42,060 nt of DNA from a virus: IMG/VR virus record IMGVR_UViG_3300032050_000282, positions 1 to 42,060 of that record; one strand, given 5' to 3'. The position numbers and the translations under genes are program-made. Under the pieces are notes generated by a model. It worked only from the letters and a program-made list of their open reading frames with translations, was not told the origin of the DNA and ran no database searches. Positions 21,701 to 27,311 of this stretch are shown here, piece by piece. How positions within the stretch are numbered: the stretch's first letter is position 1; every line of letters starts with the position of its first letter.

Positions 21701-21851
21701 TATTATTGAGAATATCTAAAGCACCACTTTGATATTCCAGTGATGAATAATATGTAGATAAAAATTCTTCAACTAATGGAAATTCTTCCTTTACAAAATC
21801 TGGAAGTTGATTTTCAATAACTGAACTAATTTTAACTCGTGTGTTTCCCAT
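9765..21851 (-). CDS. Giant baseplate-wedge-position structural protein with YHYH domain, 4028 aa
   Basis: One uninterrupted frame of 12 kb, beginning MGNTRVKISSVIENQLPDFV 3 nt after the stop of gp6, in the place where T4 has gene 7 (1032 aa). The N-terminus (about residues 1-260) looks like the conserved cyanophage wedge-type head. Repeat family 1 (start points near residues 584, 810, 919, 1665, 1833 and 2968) reads roughly H-x-x-x-TG-x-x-x-Y, then YYV, then a KLS/KLT motif. Family 2 has GGxGYxxPP turns such as TGGSGSGAIAEV and TDGGIGYDPINPPSITI. Residues about 1230-1345 hold a YHYH domain (PIIGWAYDGNPIYGPYG, then FNGRFGVTPEYPKGTYAYFA). Probably an extended baseplate or fibre protein. Equivalence to gp7 rests on gene order only. 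Confidence 0.85.
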   Translation of the reverse strand: MGNTRVKISSVIENQLPDFVKEEFPLVEEFLSTYYSSLEYQSGALDILNNIDEYVKIDNLTKLTSSTKTTSSISLTDDTINVVSTGGFPNSYGLIQIDNEIITYTSKTNTSFNGCVRGFSGVTSYENPSRKDHLVFSTSQINEHLEGSTVTNLSILFLKEFFIKIKKQFAPGFEDRKLYSDLNQDIFIKQSKDFYSSKGTDQSFKILFKALYGDEIEVIKPRDYLLIPSNAQYRIVKDLVVEAIEGDPEKIVNRTLFQDKTDFFQKAFGSINNVERIIRGEKEYYVLSLDYNPNESNSNSGEFSIHPITKTITPVSIGSSVIDVDSTLGFPNSGTLIADLNNGTSISISYKSKSYTQFYECSGISQVIPQTQDIRIDSYAYAYSGIGTNNIVKVRVTGVLSDINLGSDTKLFSEGNNIKIKTLGKYSEDIVANNWMFNVATRYQIDSLVLIDTQNFTYQVKTFDANDFHIGDRISVFLTDGTKIESTIISISNPKSFNISGQGEIDTTKKDWVHRVLSKGKFQNFPEASVYTANVQNVYVDNLGNYLVTSSSIPNYFNSQLETKKRSVTFSGTFDYSENINVGQHNFLTGDSIFYKPKSTENSLNISEGIYFVKKVDSSTIKLSRSRENLYKNIYISLTGTVTDNEIVMSDQANKYLQSQKLVKKLKKPQEVSEVNETKTGTIGILANGVEILNYKSDDTVFYGPLEKINVLASGEDYDVITPPVLSISDSVGTGASAYCEVEGLFENIVVIDGGFDYLKPPTVSITGGSGSGAIAEVDLFPVEHTVSFNSTESIGLVNLANNTIGFTTYHKFRDAEGIIYKTKGQQSIGGLSTDSTYYTYVIDSNTITLHKTYEDALVGINTVDLTSYGVGIHNFSSQIIKKKVSSIKITNPGKGYRNRKISVFPSGISTSSNSVFAPNHNYKTGEIVVYSTTGQEIVGLSSGKSYYVTSIDENYFKLSRVGTALTVGIGSAVVGVTTTQDFYYKTKQFVNFKTKGSGIHNFNYEPITVKLDGIIGVSSRTNQNFNAIVQPIVRGEIKSVFIETGGFGYGSEDILNFNRQATFTLKTGKNAQLLPIVSGDKISQVIIIKGGSEYNSPPSLEIVGKGFGAILSPVISNGSISEIKVINGGQGFTTATTAINVIPSGSGAAFQSVPKTWKINLVQKNLTDNIISDDDGIIHPEIGSKYGLAYTHAYAPRYLRRILGRISNLNDTEIFTPDLRLDAGVELLSNTHSPIIGWAYDGNPIYGPYGHSTSSGGPIKLLKSGYTLSLKSERPSTSTYSAGFFVEDYEYTNSGDLDEFNGRFGVTPEYPKGTYAYFATIDTNNNEQSGSFRNYRKPVFPYLIGNKFKSIPIDYNFKLTSNQDEVDLNKTEFFRNTKPYKLQNNRSGYYFLTQPEKIKSQNSIVKKTSVGFIDSVGITSSGKNYKIGDRIIFNNQGTGGQEASFEVSQLKGKVVNQVSSSTTSILNVEFYPSNFGGNTFIGFSYSPHNLSDFDIINVSGISTFGSGLNGSYRVGVRTDTLVLVSAADSITSTGIVTYFEVAGFLGYPYIRENDILEIETEKVKVLNIEPELKRIRVVRGYENTVGSSHSISSLLSQRSRKFEITSGVITSIYSRSLNQEIYFNPSDSVGLGTINGIGIGHTLVFSNPGFGRTTLFIPTKSIFLPDHNLLTGDSLIYSNNGGTSISVSTDGQSSFELLNNQIVYAAVTKNNLIGIATNPIGIGSAGNFVGINTEIFTNTLFFTGIGTGVVHSFKTDYKDIIVGKVDKNLVTVSTASSHGLQVNDRVTMLTLSQLSVNYAIKYNGYHRRMVVNPKDFLTSDVDTIKDTITIVSHGYKTGQKAIYTSNSPVGGLENNQIYFILVIDENKIKLTTTYHETTLSEPNYINLTSTGNGTLSLINPKIEVFRNQSVIFDLSDSSLSHLINSIPYPSFDFKLYTDQKLKNTIESSGVQNSFEIVKSGTVGITTDAKVTLSVSNTLPKVLYYGLEPINTNTNYAENNEIIRDFEDIIENNKIEIKDSVYSGSHLISGITSTTFSYNTKDKPERVSYLSSEAKLSYTTDSFFADGEIDNFKFISGGNQYKFLPKITSIASSEGKFALVVPKSSSVGKIVATEIEDIGFEYSADNTIRPTIKLPYIVRVDPLLSINRIGITSVGKNYNIAPDLILIDSTRNEVIDDVDLTFDLGDRVVTVIRDTAKLSDQQPIILPINNSNGIGINSITFNPATKDVIVSLASTYSNSEDFPFSVGDEVLIEGTSVGIGTTLRGYNSSSYGYSLFSLTSANVNIGGYPYVTYNLSEYLNGNENPGVFVNQNLSAKIVPKKFFPIFEADLLYNNFFNKEEVKSKNSIGIVDEWDSISKSLKIFSDETFIVGETIRGSSSNTHAIILSVEKYEADYSVSSNSIVKKGFQTQSGFLNNDYQKIHDSDYYQFFSYSIKSKVEYNKWDEVVTSQNHTLGFKKFGDLVVESGIDSFTGISTTQDFGEIDVESFSPQVVGFNCVNDFDFVKEKTITIDSEILSNEIIFQNTEVSNYTQVLNNRVLIVDDISNQFNSEERSSRSVAVNSFKRNTNRSKKYIIDVFDRRFSSEKQISLVTILHDGNYAHINQYARVETVGDLGSFDVSFIGNEANLLFYPNQYKTNNFNINYISYDLENDASGISTIFLGNIVEIKTSNYTISENDTNATNIVSIASSYRASKILVQISSDNNTFYEYNEISVIHDGTDVVFLEYGSFNNNITSSSSGFGTYGAYLSGSTLNISFTPNVGFNTSCTVNSVVYSLANDSTSINSGYLNVSTNRLKSNYVSVGATAIPGENVICEYDKRDFNSSYYIISISDKVNNRHQMSEVVVASTNVDANILEFGKIYTDLNLGEVSAKITGDNVQLCFIPIQNTELEVRVFENILGVGITDPGASRIDLLSGSVETGNAIYNSTSSEVRREFDLLYKQLPIFQRTFDGNNPSIVNITDSTIRLPNHFFVTGERVTYSYEGELARPIGIAETSFAGIGVTDKLHSNLYVVKINDSTIKLASTAQNALKEVPQVLNITSVGIGSIHKLTSTNQNSKSLITIDNVIQSPIVSTAVTSTLAAPLLISDDVVRLSGITSIFGGDLLKIDDEIMKVRSVGYGQTNSILVDRSWMGTGISTHSQNSLVTKLFGSYNITNNKINFINPPYGPTPVPTSANNETDWTGITTHSTFSGRIFLRSGFKNTASEAYSTNYILDDISDSFNGIKTDFILKSNKNNLSGIVTSNGILLINQVAQSPQRLTIPKTIIGDYLLEESAGITTITFTGSTPTSSYDINSTNVPKGGIIVSVASTGGFGYQPLVAAGGTAIVSAAGTISSISIGNSGSGYRAGIQTFVNVGVYTSSTGTPNIQFIGTAAVSNGRIVSVAVTNPGIGYTRSNPPKVVFDNPLPYSNIPLVYSQSSSTGFGTGAKVDIVVGNGSSVINFDIKNFGYGYGQGEVLTVDIGGIVGIPTDNSLTFSEFSLEIDRTTSDTFSGLFFGDLQIFDPLDDLFDGIRTLFPLTYNESAVSIKSRLGSLIEVQATLLVFLNDILQVPNRSYIFDGGSTILFTEAPKYGDTCRIIFYQGTSSVDIANVTPQQKIKIGDFVRITNESPALSQNDRIITRINSVDSVNTNNYPGPGISQNQSLLRTINLYRQTDDLFIDNKLFTKDRIINEPIIQPTTNIIQSVSVGSTEIYVESVKTFFDSKKEYLVAQEPQNKILVASQDVIVSASVTAIISSAGIVSSILITDGGIGYDPINPPSITIQNPIGFGSEYAARATTNVSVAGTVSSINIDFVGSGYTTLSSPVVLVEPPTPKSEVIDNISYSGDFGAVVGYGKTMIGISKYKIFDFHIPNNSILRDEDIVGTAVTISQIEIGDYFVIQNSNVSLTTETYTNYRNDDSVIGVSTQYIDGIYQVSNIQTITSEIVGIGTTSVKRVVTKSDDDSSVGLSTIGFGSPAITFDSTSYTFDYFDTSSLIPYNTVYYGGNFTWGKISNLNRTSPNEFNSYGIGGISTSASVIRFNPLKYNDYN

Positions 21852-21854
21852 TTT

Positions 21855-23762
21855 TTACTTTCTTATAAGACTTCCGTTTGTGTAACTTGTAGTTGCCGTA
21901 TAGAATGAAGCAGAACTGTCATAACCAGTTTCAATTTCATCCAACTTCATTTTTAAATCACTGCTATTAATATCTAGTTGCAAATAAAGATCCTGTTTTC
22001 CAATGACATCATTCGAAAGTGGTATTGCAGAAATTTCAATTATTGAATTTCCATTAGATTTTTTAACTGTTGAAGCTATATTGATAGGAGACAAATTAAT
22101 TTCTCCCTTAACATAATCAATGACACCTACAGACTGTTTAACAATTATGGCATCACTGCCTGTTCTTGTTGCAAAAATAAAAAGAGTTCCTGTTTGCTTA
22201 TCGGCGTTTGGTATATCTCCAAGATAAACGGTGTCTTGTATGCCGACAATATTAAATCCGGAAGATTTAATATTGTATCCACTGGCACTTTTTACATAAA
22301 AACTATTTCCATAGCAAATTTCGTATTCTGCTAACTGGTTTACCAAAACATTCAAATCCCTTCTTATATTGACTAATGTAATATTTGAAGTTATTGATTG
22401 ATGACTATCATCAATAATTTTCTGAAATTTGCTATACTTAAATTTAGCTCCGTACTTATTAATCTCAGTGGAGTTTGCATAAGTATTAATATTATTGTAG
22501 ATGATAGATCTTATAGAATCTGCATCTGGAGCTAAGTTTCCATTATAGTTTGCAGTAACATCAACTTCAACGTATATGTACTTCAGATCTATAAAGTCTA
22601 CAACTATCCCAGCAACGCTATAATCTCTCAGTTTAACTTTTAGGTTTTCTTTTATAGTTTGTGGAATAAAAGTACCATTATATGGTTTTACGCTAACGAA
22701 GATTCTCCCAAATTCGGGTGGATCTAGAGTTTCTCCTCCATAAACAGAAACTGATTGAGCTTCTGGATAAATTCTGGGTATAATAACCTCATAGTCTGAG
22801 GCAGTAACTGCTCTGTTTTGGGTCGAATAAAATCTTGGAGCGTACTTTTTAATTGAATTGATTGATTCAATTTCTTGCCCGCCACTTGATGTAATATTAG
22901 TTGTCAGTAAAGAAATGCCAGAAGTTATTGATAACCCAGAATTATCTAATATTCTTCCATTAAAAACAAATGAATTAACGCCATTTGCTGATTCTCCATT
23001 TGTCACCAAATAAGATGCCTCAATATAATTCAGAGAATCTAATTTTTCTCCAAATACACCATCTCCAAAAATAAGTTCATATCTTTCATCTTCAACTTCT
23101 TGGAGGAAAAAAATCTTTGAAGATGATGTTATAGAAAATAAATTATTTGACTGTACGAACTTTCTTGATACTGAACTTGATTGATTATCTCTTACCGTAA
23201 CAGTAATAAGTGAACTATCAATATTTGGGTTTGATAGAATAAATCTTTGATTTGCAATTTCTGAAGAAACTGTAAAATTGTCGGTTACATAGTTTCCTTC
23301 ATAAATGGCAATATCTTCAAACAATGCAATTCCATTTACAACAGGAACTGTCACATCACTTAAAATAGCAAAAGAATATCCTTGATCTCCTATTGTTGGT
23401 GTCGTAGCCACTACACCTTTCTTTAATGTTAAAGTGAGGGGATTTGTTGCGAGATCTGTTGTGTCTACAAAGAATGAGATATTTGCTCTAGATGCGGTTC
23501 TAGACTTAGGAATATAACCAATATTTCTTGCAAGAGAAACCACATTTTCTCTTAGGGTTGCACTATCAATAAAAACCTCATTGCTAAGCATGTTAGCATT
23601 ATATGAGGAAATATATGTGTTATACGCTAAGGTATCAATTAAAACTGATAGATTTGATCCTTCGAAGTCATAATCAGTAAAATTTGAATTCGATCTAAGG
23701 TACTCCTTAATCGAACTTTTTATTTGGTCGAAATCTAGATTTGTAAAATTAACTAATGGCAT
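21855..23762 (-). CDS. gp6: Baseplate wedge subunit gp6, 635 aa
   Basis: Starts MPLVNFTNLDFDQIKSSIKE, followed by YDFEGSNLSVLIDTLAYNTY and FIDSATLRENVVSLARNIGY. This is the conserved N-terminal pattern of T4 gp6 and related J-type baseplate proteins. Length is close to T4 gp6 (660 aa). In T4, gp6 dimers join neighbouring wedges into the baseplate ring. The start overlaps the gp25 stop by 1 nt and the giant gene follows after 3 nt, so all three share a late transcript. YTNGSLIRK at the C-terminus ends the frame cleanly. Confidence 0.93.
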   Translation of the reverse strand: MPLVNFTNLDFDQIKSSIKEYLRSNSNFTDYDFEGSNLSVLIDTLAYNTYISSYNANMLSNEVFIDSATLRENVVSLARNIGYIPKSRTASRANISFFVDTTDLATNPLTLTLKKGVVATTPTIGDQGYSFAILSDVTVPVVNGIALFEDIAIYEGNYVTDNFTVSSEIANQRFILSNPNIDSSLITVTVRDNQSSSVSRKFVQSNNLFSITSSSKIFFLQEVEDERYELIFGDGVFGEKLDSLNYIEASYLVTNGESANGVNSFVFNGRILDNSGLSITSGISLLTTNITSSGGQEIESINSIKKYAPRFYSTQNRAVTASDYEVIIPRIYPEAQSVSVYGGETLDPPEFGRIFVSVKPYNGTFIPQTIKENLKVKLRDYSVAGIVVDFIDLKYIYVEVDVTANYNGNLAPDADSIRSIIYNNINTYANSTEINKYGAKFKYSKFQKIIDDSHQSITSNITLVNIRRDLNVLVNQLAEYEICYGNSFYVKSASGYNIKSSGFNIVGIQDTVYLGDIPNADKQTGTLFIFATRTGSDAIIVKQSVGVIDYVKGEINLSPINIASTVKKSNGNSIIEISAIPLSNDVIGKQDLYLQLDINSSDLKMKLDEIETGYDSSASFYTATTSYTNGSLIRK

Positions 23763-24163
23763 TATCGTGTTGGTTCTAATGCGAACGAGAGTTGTTGTGC
23801 GGGAACATCGATCCCAACAATGTTATAAATGACAGTAACGTTAAACTCATTACTGTCATAATTTGGTACTACATTTACTTCAATTAAATCAACTCTTGGT
23901 TCATAGTTTACAATTGTAAATTCAATCTCATCTTTAATAGCAATTGCAGTATTATCATCTAAGTTTTCAAATAAAAATCTAGAAATCCTTGATCCAATAT
24001 TTTCATTAAAAAATCTTTCTCCAGGAGAAGTAAATACAAGATTTCTAATTGAACGAGATATAGCCGTTTCATTTTTAAGTGCGATTAAGTCATAATTTAA
24101 AGGGCTGACCAAAAAGGACATACTTAAGTCTTTAAATCCTATGCTTGTCCTTTCTAAAGGCAT
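23762..24163 (-). CDS. gp25: Baseplate wedge subunit gp25, 133 aa
   Basis: The protein has the gp25/GpW fold signature: SFLVSPLNYDLIALKNETAI, IRNLVFTSPGERFFNENIGS and the hallmark YEPRV (EPR motif) in the second half. T4 gp25 has 132 residues, so the length matches. In T4-type and other contractile systems it forms the wedge core with gp6 and triggers sheath contraction. It precedes gp6 exactly as expected, and its stop overlaps the gp6 start. A late-type promoter lies 23 nt upstream. Confidence 0.95.
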   Translation of the reverse strand: MPLERTSIGFKDLSMSFLVSPLNYDLIALKNETAISRSIRNLVFTSPGERFFNENIGSRISRFLFENLDDNTAIAIKDEIEFTIVNYEPRVDLIEVNVVPNYDSNEFNVTVIYNIVGIDVPAQQLSFALEPTR

Positions 24164-24185
24164 GAAATCGCACTTAAATCTATCT

Positions 24186-24193
24186 TATTTATT
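24186..24193 (-). promoter_or_regulatory. T4-type late promoter core AATAAATA
   Basis: The minus strand reads TAATAAATAAG, 23 nt before the gp25 ATG and overlapping the stop codon of the upstream 83-aa gene. One mismatch from TATAAATA. It should drive gp25, gp6 and the giant protein. Confidence 0.65.
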
Positions 24194-24443
24194 AGGGTTT
24201 TACCTCATATAGGGGTTCCGTACCATAACCCCAGTCATCATAATCCTCATCATTTCTGATTTTAGAGTGAATTTCATTTTGATGAAAAAAATCGTGTTTT
24301 TTGGGAGTTATTTCATCATTTGCAATCTCACGAAGCATCTTTTGCTTCTGAATTTGTTGCTCCCAACCATATTCTGAAGACAAATATTGGGTCCCCCACT
24401 GGTTTTTCATAAAATTTTGGTCTTTATCAACTTGTTTTGTCAT
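24192..24443 (-). CDS. Conserved hypothetical protein, 83 aa
   Basis: MTKQVDKDQNFMKNQWGTQY followed by Gln/Lys-rich and then acidic, aromatic C-terminal sequence (DDWGYGTEPLYEVKP). No recognised domain, signal peptide or membrane segment. It overlaps the upstream 230-aa gene by 17 nt, so the two are probably translated together. I recognise the pattern only as an uncharacterised cyanophage protein next to gp25. Confidence 0.8.
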   Translation of the reverse strand: MTKQVDKDQNFMKNQWGTQYLSSEYGWEQQIQKQKMLREIANDEITPKKHDFFHQNEIHSKIRNDEDYDDWGYGTEPLYEVKP

Positions 24444-25119
24444 TTTTTGCTCCTGATTCGTTAAAATCAGAACTTTTTACGGGGTTGCTATCCCGAATTT
24501 TTGTAATTTCGTACATAAAATCGTCAGATGTTTCAATTTTTCTACGATTTTCGACAGAATATTCGGTTAAATCAATTTCATACCCTGGATTTTTGGTAAT
24601 TCTGTTCTTAGTCCATGCATCATCGTACCATAAAATCTTATTATTTGGGTATGCATAGAAATTTCCATTATCCATCTTAAAAAAGTGAGCACATTTATGC
24701 TCAGGAGTTTCACTAAAGTTAGTATTCAGTGTAGATTTTGATTCCCACGACCAATCAAGAGTAAAAAGATAAGTTCCTTCATTCTTTTCTCCGCGATAAT
24801 TGATTAATTCGGCCCGTAAGTTAGCAAGTCTCGAACGAATTTGAATGTCAATATAGGGAGAAAAACAATCCCACCACATACACTCTTCTAATTCGGGTGC
24901 TGGTGCATTTGGTTTCCAACAAAATGCATGAATTGGTCTACGAGTCCAGTTGACTCCATTCTCTAGAAACGCCTCAAAGAGGGGTACATGCTTCTCTAAG
25001 GACGCTACGGAGTGTACGTCACATAAAGTTACCTCACCATGACCTTTTTTGTGATTGTAGAGGAACTCATTACGAATATAACAGGTAATCGTTGGAAGAT
25101 TATGATTTAGATATGCCAT
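24427..25119 (-). CDS. Conserved hypothetical cyanophage protein, 230 aa
   Basis: I chose ATG 25119 (MAYLNHNLPTITCYIRNEFL); a TTG four codons earlier would overlap the terminator and is unlikely. The protein is rich in Trp and Cys, with FCWKPNAPAPELEECMWWDC and LDWSWESKSTLNTNFSETPE, and ends in an acidic/basic tail. It looks like a soluble globular protein. I know similar proteins beside gp25 in T4-like cyanophages, with no known function. It lies just behind a terminator, so it needs its own promoter, which I could not identify. Confidence 0.82.
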   Translation of the reverse strand: MAYLNHNLPTITCYIRNEFLYNHKKGHGEVTLCDVHSVASLEKHVPLFEAFLENGVNWTRRPIHAFCWKPNAPAPELEECMWWDCFSPYIDIQIRSRLANLRAELINYRGEKNEGTYLFTLDWSWESKSTLNTNFSETPEHKCAHFFKMDNGNFYAYPNNKILWYDDAWTKNRITKNPGYEIDLTEYSVENRRKIETSDDFMYEITKIRDSNPVKSSDFNESGAKNDKTS

Positions 25120-25129
25120 ATTATGATAC

Positions 25130-25154
25130 AAAAAAAGCAGGAGTAAATCCTGCT
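25130..25154 (-). terminator. Rho-independent terminator
   Basis: On the minus strand GCAGGA, a TTTAC loop and TCCTGC form a hairpin followed by a run of seven T. It lies 13 nt after the stop of the 47-aa basic gene and should end the glycosyltransferase transcript. Confidence 0.85.
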
Positions 25155-25166
25155 CTATCTATAATA

Positions 25167-25310
25167 TTAACCTCTACCTTGACCGCGATACCTTTTCTTA
25201 CGCCCATTACGAGAGGTTGCACTGAGTAGTGTGCGAGCAGAACGTCCTTGACGAGTCTTCTTCGGTGCTCCGGGTTCGAACACAGTCTTATTACTTCCAC
25301 CTTTAGCCAT
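25167..25310 (-). CDS. Small highly basic protein, 47 aa
   Basis: Starts MAKGGSNKTVFEPGAPKKTR and ends SRNGRKKRYRGQGRG. About a third of the residues are Lys or Arg, with many Gly and no hydrophobic segment. The ATG overlaps the stop of the 51-aa gene (ATGGCTAA). Its charge suggests nucleic-acid or ribosome binding, but this is inference only. Last gene before a strong terminator. Confidence 0.75.
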   Translation of the reverse strand: MAKGGSNKTVFEPGAPKKTRQGRSARTLLSATSRNGRKKRYRGQGRG

Positions 25311-25458
25311 CGTTAATTTCCTCCAGTTCAATTAAATTAGGATCAACATCTTCATCCGAGTAAAAACGCTCAGCGAAGTCTTGAAGAACCTCACTACATT
25401 CTTCGGCAGTGAGGTTCATATAAATTTTACGTCCTTTATAAAGTACGTTATAACTCAT
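25303..25458 (-). CDS. Small acidic hypothetical protein, 51 aa
   Basis: Starts MSYNVLYKGRKIYMNLTAEE and has the acidic tail DEDVDPNLIELEEINDG. It has the look of a small one-domain phage protein with a predicted helix at LTAEECSEVLQDFAERF. Its start overlaps the glycosyltransferase stop by 1 nt (TAATG) and its stop overlaps the next start, so it is the middle gene of a tightly coupled three-gene operon. Confidence 0.78.
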   Translation of the reverse strand: MSYNVLYKGRKIYMNLTAEECSEVLQDFAERFYSDEDVDPNLIELEEINDG

Positions 25459-26225
25459 TAGATTACGCGAGTTTTTTCATGTCCGACTCTAATACGAGGA
25501 TCGCACCAGATTTCGAAGCCCTCTTCCTTTGCATCAAGACAGAATGAAACATCTTCTCCACACATATCTTGAACTGCTCCAGACTCAAAGACTTGCATCT
25601 TAGGCGCAAACCAAGGATATTCAAGTCTCTCAAAAACTCCATTCTTAATCATAACCCATCCAAAACCTGTATAATCTACAGTGAATGGCTTACGACGCTT
25701 TGAAATTGATTCCACAGTTTCATGATTCATCACTCCACCATTCTTACGGAAATCATCCTCTTCTAACCAGTGTGCGACAGAAGTTGTGTGACCGTCCTCA
25801 GTTGCATACCAACCTGCAACGATCTCTTTTTCCTCACCCTCTTCATTGAGAGCAACATCACAGAGTTGCCAGAACTTTTCACTTGTAAAAACAATATCAC
25901 TATCAATCCATAGTTGATAATCATATTGTAGTTTTCCATCCCAAGGAACCTGCTTTGGTCCCCTTAGAACATTTGCTCCGAGTACTTTACAACGTGCAAA
26001 GTTAACCATTGATGAGTAATCTTGCGAAATCTGAATACTCATTCCATTCTGTACTAGATCAAAACAAAGTTGTACGAATGCTTTGAGAAAAATAAAAGAA
26101 CATCCTCTACCAGGAAGACAGAAGACAATTGATTTACCTTTCATTCGTTCTTTAATTGCATCATAATCCCATTCTTGTTCTTTGGGTTTAGGTGCAGTAG
26201 CTTTAACAGTGAATCCTTTTGCCAT
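25458..26225 (-). CDS. Glycosyltransferase-like protein (GT-A type), 255 aa
   Basis: The N-terminal beta-strand SIVFCLPGRGCSFIFLKAFV is followed by NFARCKVLGANVL, then YDYQLWIDSDIVFTSEKF. DSD at about residues 108-110 is the expected metal- and nucleotide-sugar-binding DXD motif. GEDVSFCLDAKEEGFEIWCD near residue 222 fits the catalytic acidic site, and the C-terminus DPRIRVGHEK is typical. Such enzymes are common in cyanophages and may modify host glycans, virion proteins or DNA; the acceptor cannot be read from the sequence. A very good sigma70-type promoter lies just upstream, so early expression is expected. Confidence 0.8.
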   Translation of the reverse strand: MAKGFTVKATAPKPKEQEWDYDAIKERMKGKSIVFCLPGRGCSFIFLKAFVQLCFDLVQNGMSIQISQDYSSMVNFARCKVLGANVLRGPKQVPWDGKLQYDYQLWIDSDIVFTSEKFWQLCDVALNEEGEEKEIVAGWYATEDGHTTSVAHWLEEDDFRKNGGVMNHETVESISKRRKPFTVDYTGFGWVMIKNGVFERLEYPWFAPKMQVFESGAVQDMCGEDVSFCLDAKEEGFEIWCDPRIRVGHEKTRVI

Positions 26226-26249
26226 AAGTTAAAATAACCTTCAACATCA

Positions 26250-26278
26250 ATTTTAACAGTCTATATATGCGTTGTCAA
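26250..26278 (-). promoter_or_regulatory. Sigma70-type promoter TTGACA-17-TAAAAT
   Basis: Minus strand: perfect -35 TTGACA (26273-26278), 17-nt spacer, -10 TAAAAT (26250-26255), one mismatch from TATAAT. The predicted start near 26243 gives a leader of about 18 nt before the glycosyltransferase ATG. Confidence 0.85.
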
Positions 26279-26283
26279 TTTTT

Positions 26284-26484
26284 CTAGTGTGATGAATTTA
26301 GAACCACTTCCTTATTCATAACTAACTCCTCATACTGCAAATCCTCCTTCTGAATATTCATATCAAGAAACTCAATCATTCTGTGTAACATCTCCCATGT
26401 TTCAGAAAATTTATCCTCTGAAAGGCTGTGATATATGCACCTGTCCTTTGCGTATATGTGATATATCTTCTCTTCTTTTCTCAT
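26284..26484 (-). CDS. Conserved small cyanophage protein, 66 aa
   Basis: Starts MRKEEKIYHIYAKDRCIYHS, then SLSEDKFSETWEMLHRMIEF. I recognise this aromatic, helical pattern from T4-like cyanophages and their hosts; the function is unknown. It starts 22 nt after the membrane-protein gene and is probably co-transcribed from the promoter at 26820-26848. The glycosyltransferase promoter follows immediately. Confidence 0.8.
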   Translation of the reverse strand: MRKEEKIYHIYAKDRCIYHSLSEDKFSETWEMLHRMIEFLDMNIQKEDLQYEELVMNKEVVLNSSH

Positions 26485-26506
26485 AAAAAATTTTTTCGGA
26501 ATTTTT

Positions 26507-26671
26507 TTATCTAGTCATTGCATTATATATCATGACTATCAGTATTCCAAGGGGCACTCCAATAATTCGGAATACCTTCCCTGGATACCGTATTAACCAT
26601 CCTGCAAAGACAACCTTCCAGAATCCCCAGTGGGGACCCCTATTCCAATATGGGGTTTTTGCTCTTCTCAT
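26507..26671 (-). CDS. Small aromatic membrane protein, 54 aa
   Basis: Unbroken frame starting MRRAKTPYWNRGPHWGFWKV, continuing into FAGWLIRYPGKVFRIIGVPL and GILIVMIYNAMTR. A basic, Trp-rich N-terminus is followed by one or two hydrophobic segments, so an inner-membrane location is likely. GGAAGG stands directly before the ATG, which is closer than a normal Shine-Dalgarno spacing. Located between a sigma70-type promoter and the 66-aa gene. No family recognised. Confidence 0.62.
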   Translation of the reverse strand: MRRAKTPYWNRGPHWGFWKVVFAGWLIRYPGKVFRIIGVPLGILIVMIYNAMTR

Positions 26672-26819
26672 ACCTTCCGGAAAATTTTTAAGAGATTGAT
26701 ATAACTTGGTCGATTTGTCACCTCTGTAGGTTAGGGTAGTTTGGGTTTTTTATAACCGCAACGCCGCCGCGACGATATAAACAATCGGCGCAAAACGCTG
26801 CCGATCACTGTTATCACCA
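26672..26819 (-). other. Untranslated leader with imperfect hairpin
   Basis: About 145 nt of probable leader for the membrane-protein gene. It contains ATCGGC, a bulged A, GC, a short TTTT-containing loop and GC-GCCGAT (about 26783-26804), a GC-rich hairpin, followed by a GCGGCGGCGTTGCGG stretch. No coding frame seen. The structure might control expression or be an attenuator; neither is shown. Confidence 0.4.
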
Positions 26820-26848
26820 AGCATAACATAAGTGCCCCTCAGTGTCAA
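26820..26848 (-). promoter_or_regulatory. Sigma70-type promoter TTGACA-17-TATGCT
   Basis: Minus strand: -35 TTGACA (26843-26848), 17-nt spacer, -10 TATGCT (26820-26825). It lies just downstream of the 46-aa gene and should drive the membrane-protein and 66-aa genes with a leader of about 140 nt. Confidence 0.78.
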
Positions 26849-26870
26849 CCAAGGGGCACACAGTAGACTA

Positions 26871-27011
26871 TCAGAACTCGATCGTATTCAGTGTCCCCAG
26901 ACTATCAGTATCCTCAGCAACATTGTCACTGGTGAGATAGTCAAGAATCGACAGAATCTCAGTGCCGTTATCACATTCAGCCAGCATCGAGATCATCACA
27001 GACTTAGACAT
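26871..27011 (-). CDS. MSK(S/T)V-type small protein, copy A, 46 aa
   Basis: Chosen start MSKSVMISMLAECDNGTEIL at 27011, because the next upstream gene begins with the same residues. It then reads SILDYLTSDNVAEDTDSLGT. Paralogue of the gene at 27105-27242: both share MSK-V-xx-SMLA, EILSILD and an acidic tail. I know comparable tiny proteins in marine Synechococcus and their phages, with no assigned role. Predicted largely helical and soluble. Confidence 0.8.
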   Translation of the reverse strand: MSKSVMISMLAECDNGTEILSILDYLTSDNVAEDTDSLGTLNTIEF

Positions 27012-27104
27012 GTTGAGTGTTTGAGTGTTAGTTAGTGTGTGGTGAGTTGGGTATATTTTATGACCCCCCAATTCATAGGGTCACTGATGCTAACTGTACT
27101 GTAC

Positions 27105-27242
27105 TCAGTTAACTGCGAAGACTTCAGCGCAACTATCAATGCCCTCTTGCTCAATGTCAGAGACGATAACATCGAGGATGGAGAGAATCTCATCACCAGT
27201 GTTACCTTGTGCCAGCATCGAAAGGATAACGGTCTTGGACAT
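27105..27242 (-). CDS. MSK(S/T)V-type small protein, copy B, 45 aa
   Basis: Unbroken frame MSKTVILSMLAQGNTGDEIL, then SILDVIVSDIEQEGIDSCAE and VFAVN. Tandem paralogue of the 46-aa gene 93 nt downstream. QGNTGDEILSILD matches the common form of this family better than copy A, which has diverged. No recognisable promoter consensus directly upstream, although TGTCGCATGAGTATAAAC resembles the right half of the repeated cassette. Confidence 0.78.
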   Translation of the reverse strand: MSKTVILSMLAQGNTGDEILSILDVIVSDIEQEGIDSCAEVFAVN

Positions 27243-27311
27243 AATAACGAAGAAAAGTGTAGTGAACTGTGAGTGCCTAGTTTATACTCATGCGACAGGA
27301 GTTGGTGTTAC

